Source: Kordiimonas gwangyangensis DSM 19435 = JCM 12864 (GTDB lineage: Bacteria > Pseudomonadota > Alphaproteobacteria > Sphingomonadales > Kordiimonadaceae). From it: DNA of 64,000 nt. Within the stretch, counting starts at the first letter, position 1. Every line of letters starts with the position of its first letter. The notes under the pieces were generated by a model that saw nothing but the letters and a program-made list of their open reading frames with translations, was not told the DNA's origin and ran no database searches. Of this stretch, positions 63,448 to 64,000 are shown piece after piece. The stretch spans positions 346,716 through 410,715 of the forward strand of contig NZ_AQXF01000002.1 in NCBI RefSeq assembly GCF_000375545.1, in the 5' to 3' direction. The position numbers and the translations under genes are program-made.

Positions 63448-64000
63448 TTATTGTGGCACGCGCTCAAAAATTGCGGTGAAGAAACCGTCGGTGCCGTGGG
63501 CATGGGGTGCGAGTTGCAAGCATTCAGGGACAGATGCCAAAGTGCCGGGCACAGGGCTTTCTAGAACCTCCTGCCACACCGCTTTATAGTCGCACACCTT
63601 CCACACACTGTGCGATTTCGCCATAAACTCTTGAATTATTTGCTCATTTTCCGCTGGAAGCAGCGAACAGGTCATATAAATCAGCCTGCCGCCCGGCTTG
63701 ACCATGGCGGCACCTTCACTCAGCAGCGAGGCCTGAAGCGCGGTCAAATCCGCTAGGCTTTCCTCGTCAAAACGCCAGCGCTGGTCGGGGCTGCGGCGCC
63801 ATGTGCCGCTGCCGGTACACGGCACATCGACCAGCACACGGTCTGCCGATTTATCAAACTCTTTCAATGCGGTAGCGCGCCCTTCACCCTCAGCTGCGAT
63901 GCGACTGACCTGAATATTATGAACGCCCGCGCGTTTAAGGCGGCTACGAAAATCATCAAGCCGCTTGCCCGATATATCGAATGCGTAAATCTGCCCGCGG
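63448..64000 (-). CDS. RsmB/NOP-family RNA methyltransferase, N-terminus cut by window edge
   Basis: The C-terminal ~184 residues of a SAM-dependent rRNA m5C methyltransferase. It enters the window in the SAM-binding region (IYAFDISGKRLDDFRSRLKRAG). It then shows motif IV VDVPCTGSGTWRRSPD (with one catalytic Cys) and motif VI YMTCSLLPAENEQII (with the nucleophile Cys), both diagnostic of RsmB/NOP2 proteins. The start lies beyond position 64000, so the specific site methylated cannot be assigned. Confidence 0.93.
   Translation of the reverse strand, partial: RGQIYAFDISGKRLDDFRSRLKRAGVHNIQVSRIAAEGEGRATALKEFDKSADRVLVDVPCTGSGTWRRSPDQRWRFDEESLADLTALQASLLSEGAAMVKPGGRLIYMTCSLLPAENEQIIQEFMAKSHSVWKVCDYKAVWQEVLESPVPGTLASVPECLQLAPHAHGTDGFFTAIFERVPQ

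Overview
The window is ordinary chromosomal DNA from an alphaproteobacterium. The markers are an NDUFA12-type complex I subunit, DUF2155 and MlaD genes next to aat, the aroQ-accB-accC order, a fused ThiS-ThiG protein, and LexA boxes of the alphaproteobacterial form GTTC-N7-GTTC. Gene style and content remind me of marine Kordiimonas-like lineages, but that is only an impression. Genes are densely packed on both strands. I found no rRNA, tRNA, CRISPR array, insertion sequence or prophage.

Layout. 1-9.3 kb: a large AsmA/YhdP-like envelope protein (cut by the left edge), then divergent glnE, a Bcp peroxiredoxin, a DUF455 ferritin-like protein and an overlapping M23 endopeptidase-bactofilin pair for cell shape. 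9.4-15.1 kb (minus strand): amiC, mrcA (PBP1A), prfB with a classic +1 programmed frameshift, and a ClpP-like protease. 15.6-20.8 kb: rne with a very long basic/acidic tail, an M48 protease-TPR protein and a DsbA-like oxidoreductase. 20.8-26.2 kb: the ThiS-ThiG fusion, aroQ-accB-accC, aat, and convergent DUF2155-mlaD-NDUFA12. 26.2-33.2 kb: B12-dependent ribonucleotide reductase nrdJ behind two NrdR-type boxes, a GGDEF-EAL protein, and a histone-H1-like tail joined to a DUF4389 membrane domain.

33-42 kb: a GlpQ-like phosphodiesterase, a sterol-desaturase-family enzyme, a thiolase-acyl-CoA dehydrogenase pair, a GntR(YtrA)-ABC transporter operon with its own palindromic operator, a patatin-like lipase and two unknown genes. 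42.7-48.9 kb: ssb and uvrA, each with a LexA box. These genes are often adjacent and divergent in alphaproteobacteria; here a DUF1579-like protein, a DUF21-CBS protein and a GFA-family protein lie between them, and the GFA gene has its own LexA box. 48.9-64 kb: an exported alpha/beta hydrolase divergent from a membrane-bound LytTR regulator, with 9-bp direct repeats between them; then a DUF4139 protein, a solute-binding protein, DUF924, two M28 peptidases, trmFO, TPR proteins, a PAS protein, a secreted avidin-family protein and the end of an RsmB-like RNA methyltransferase.

Most genes are housekeeping. The most interesting points are the secreted avidin-like protein that keeps avidin's cysteine pair but has lost some biotin-contact residues; the ThiS-ThiG fusion, in which ThiS's terminal Gly-Gly is buried inside one chain; the three LexA boxes; the 21-bp-phased TTGCGSAA repeats between amiC and rne; and the LytTR-type repeats. 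No large undescribed multi-gene defence or mobile system is visible.
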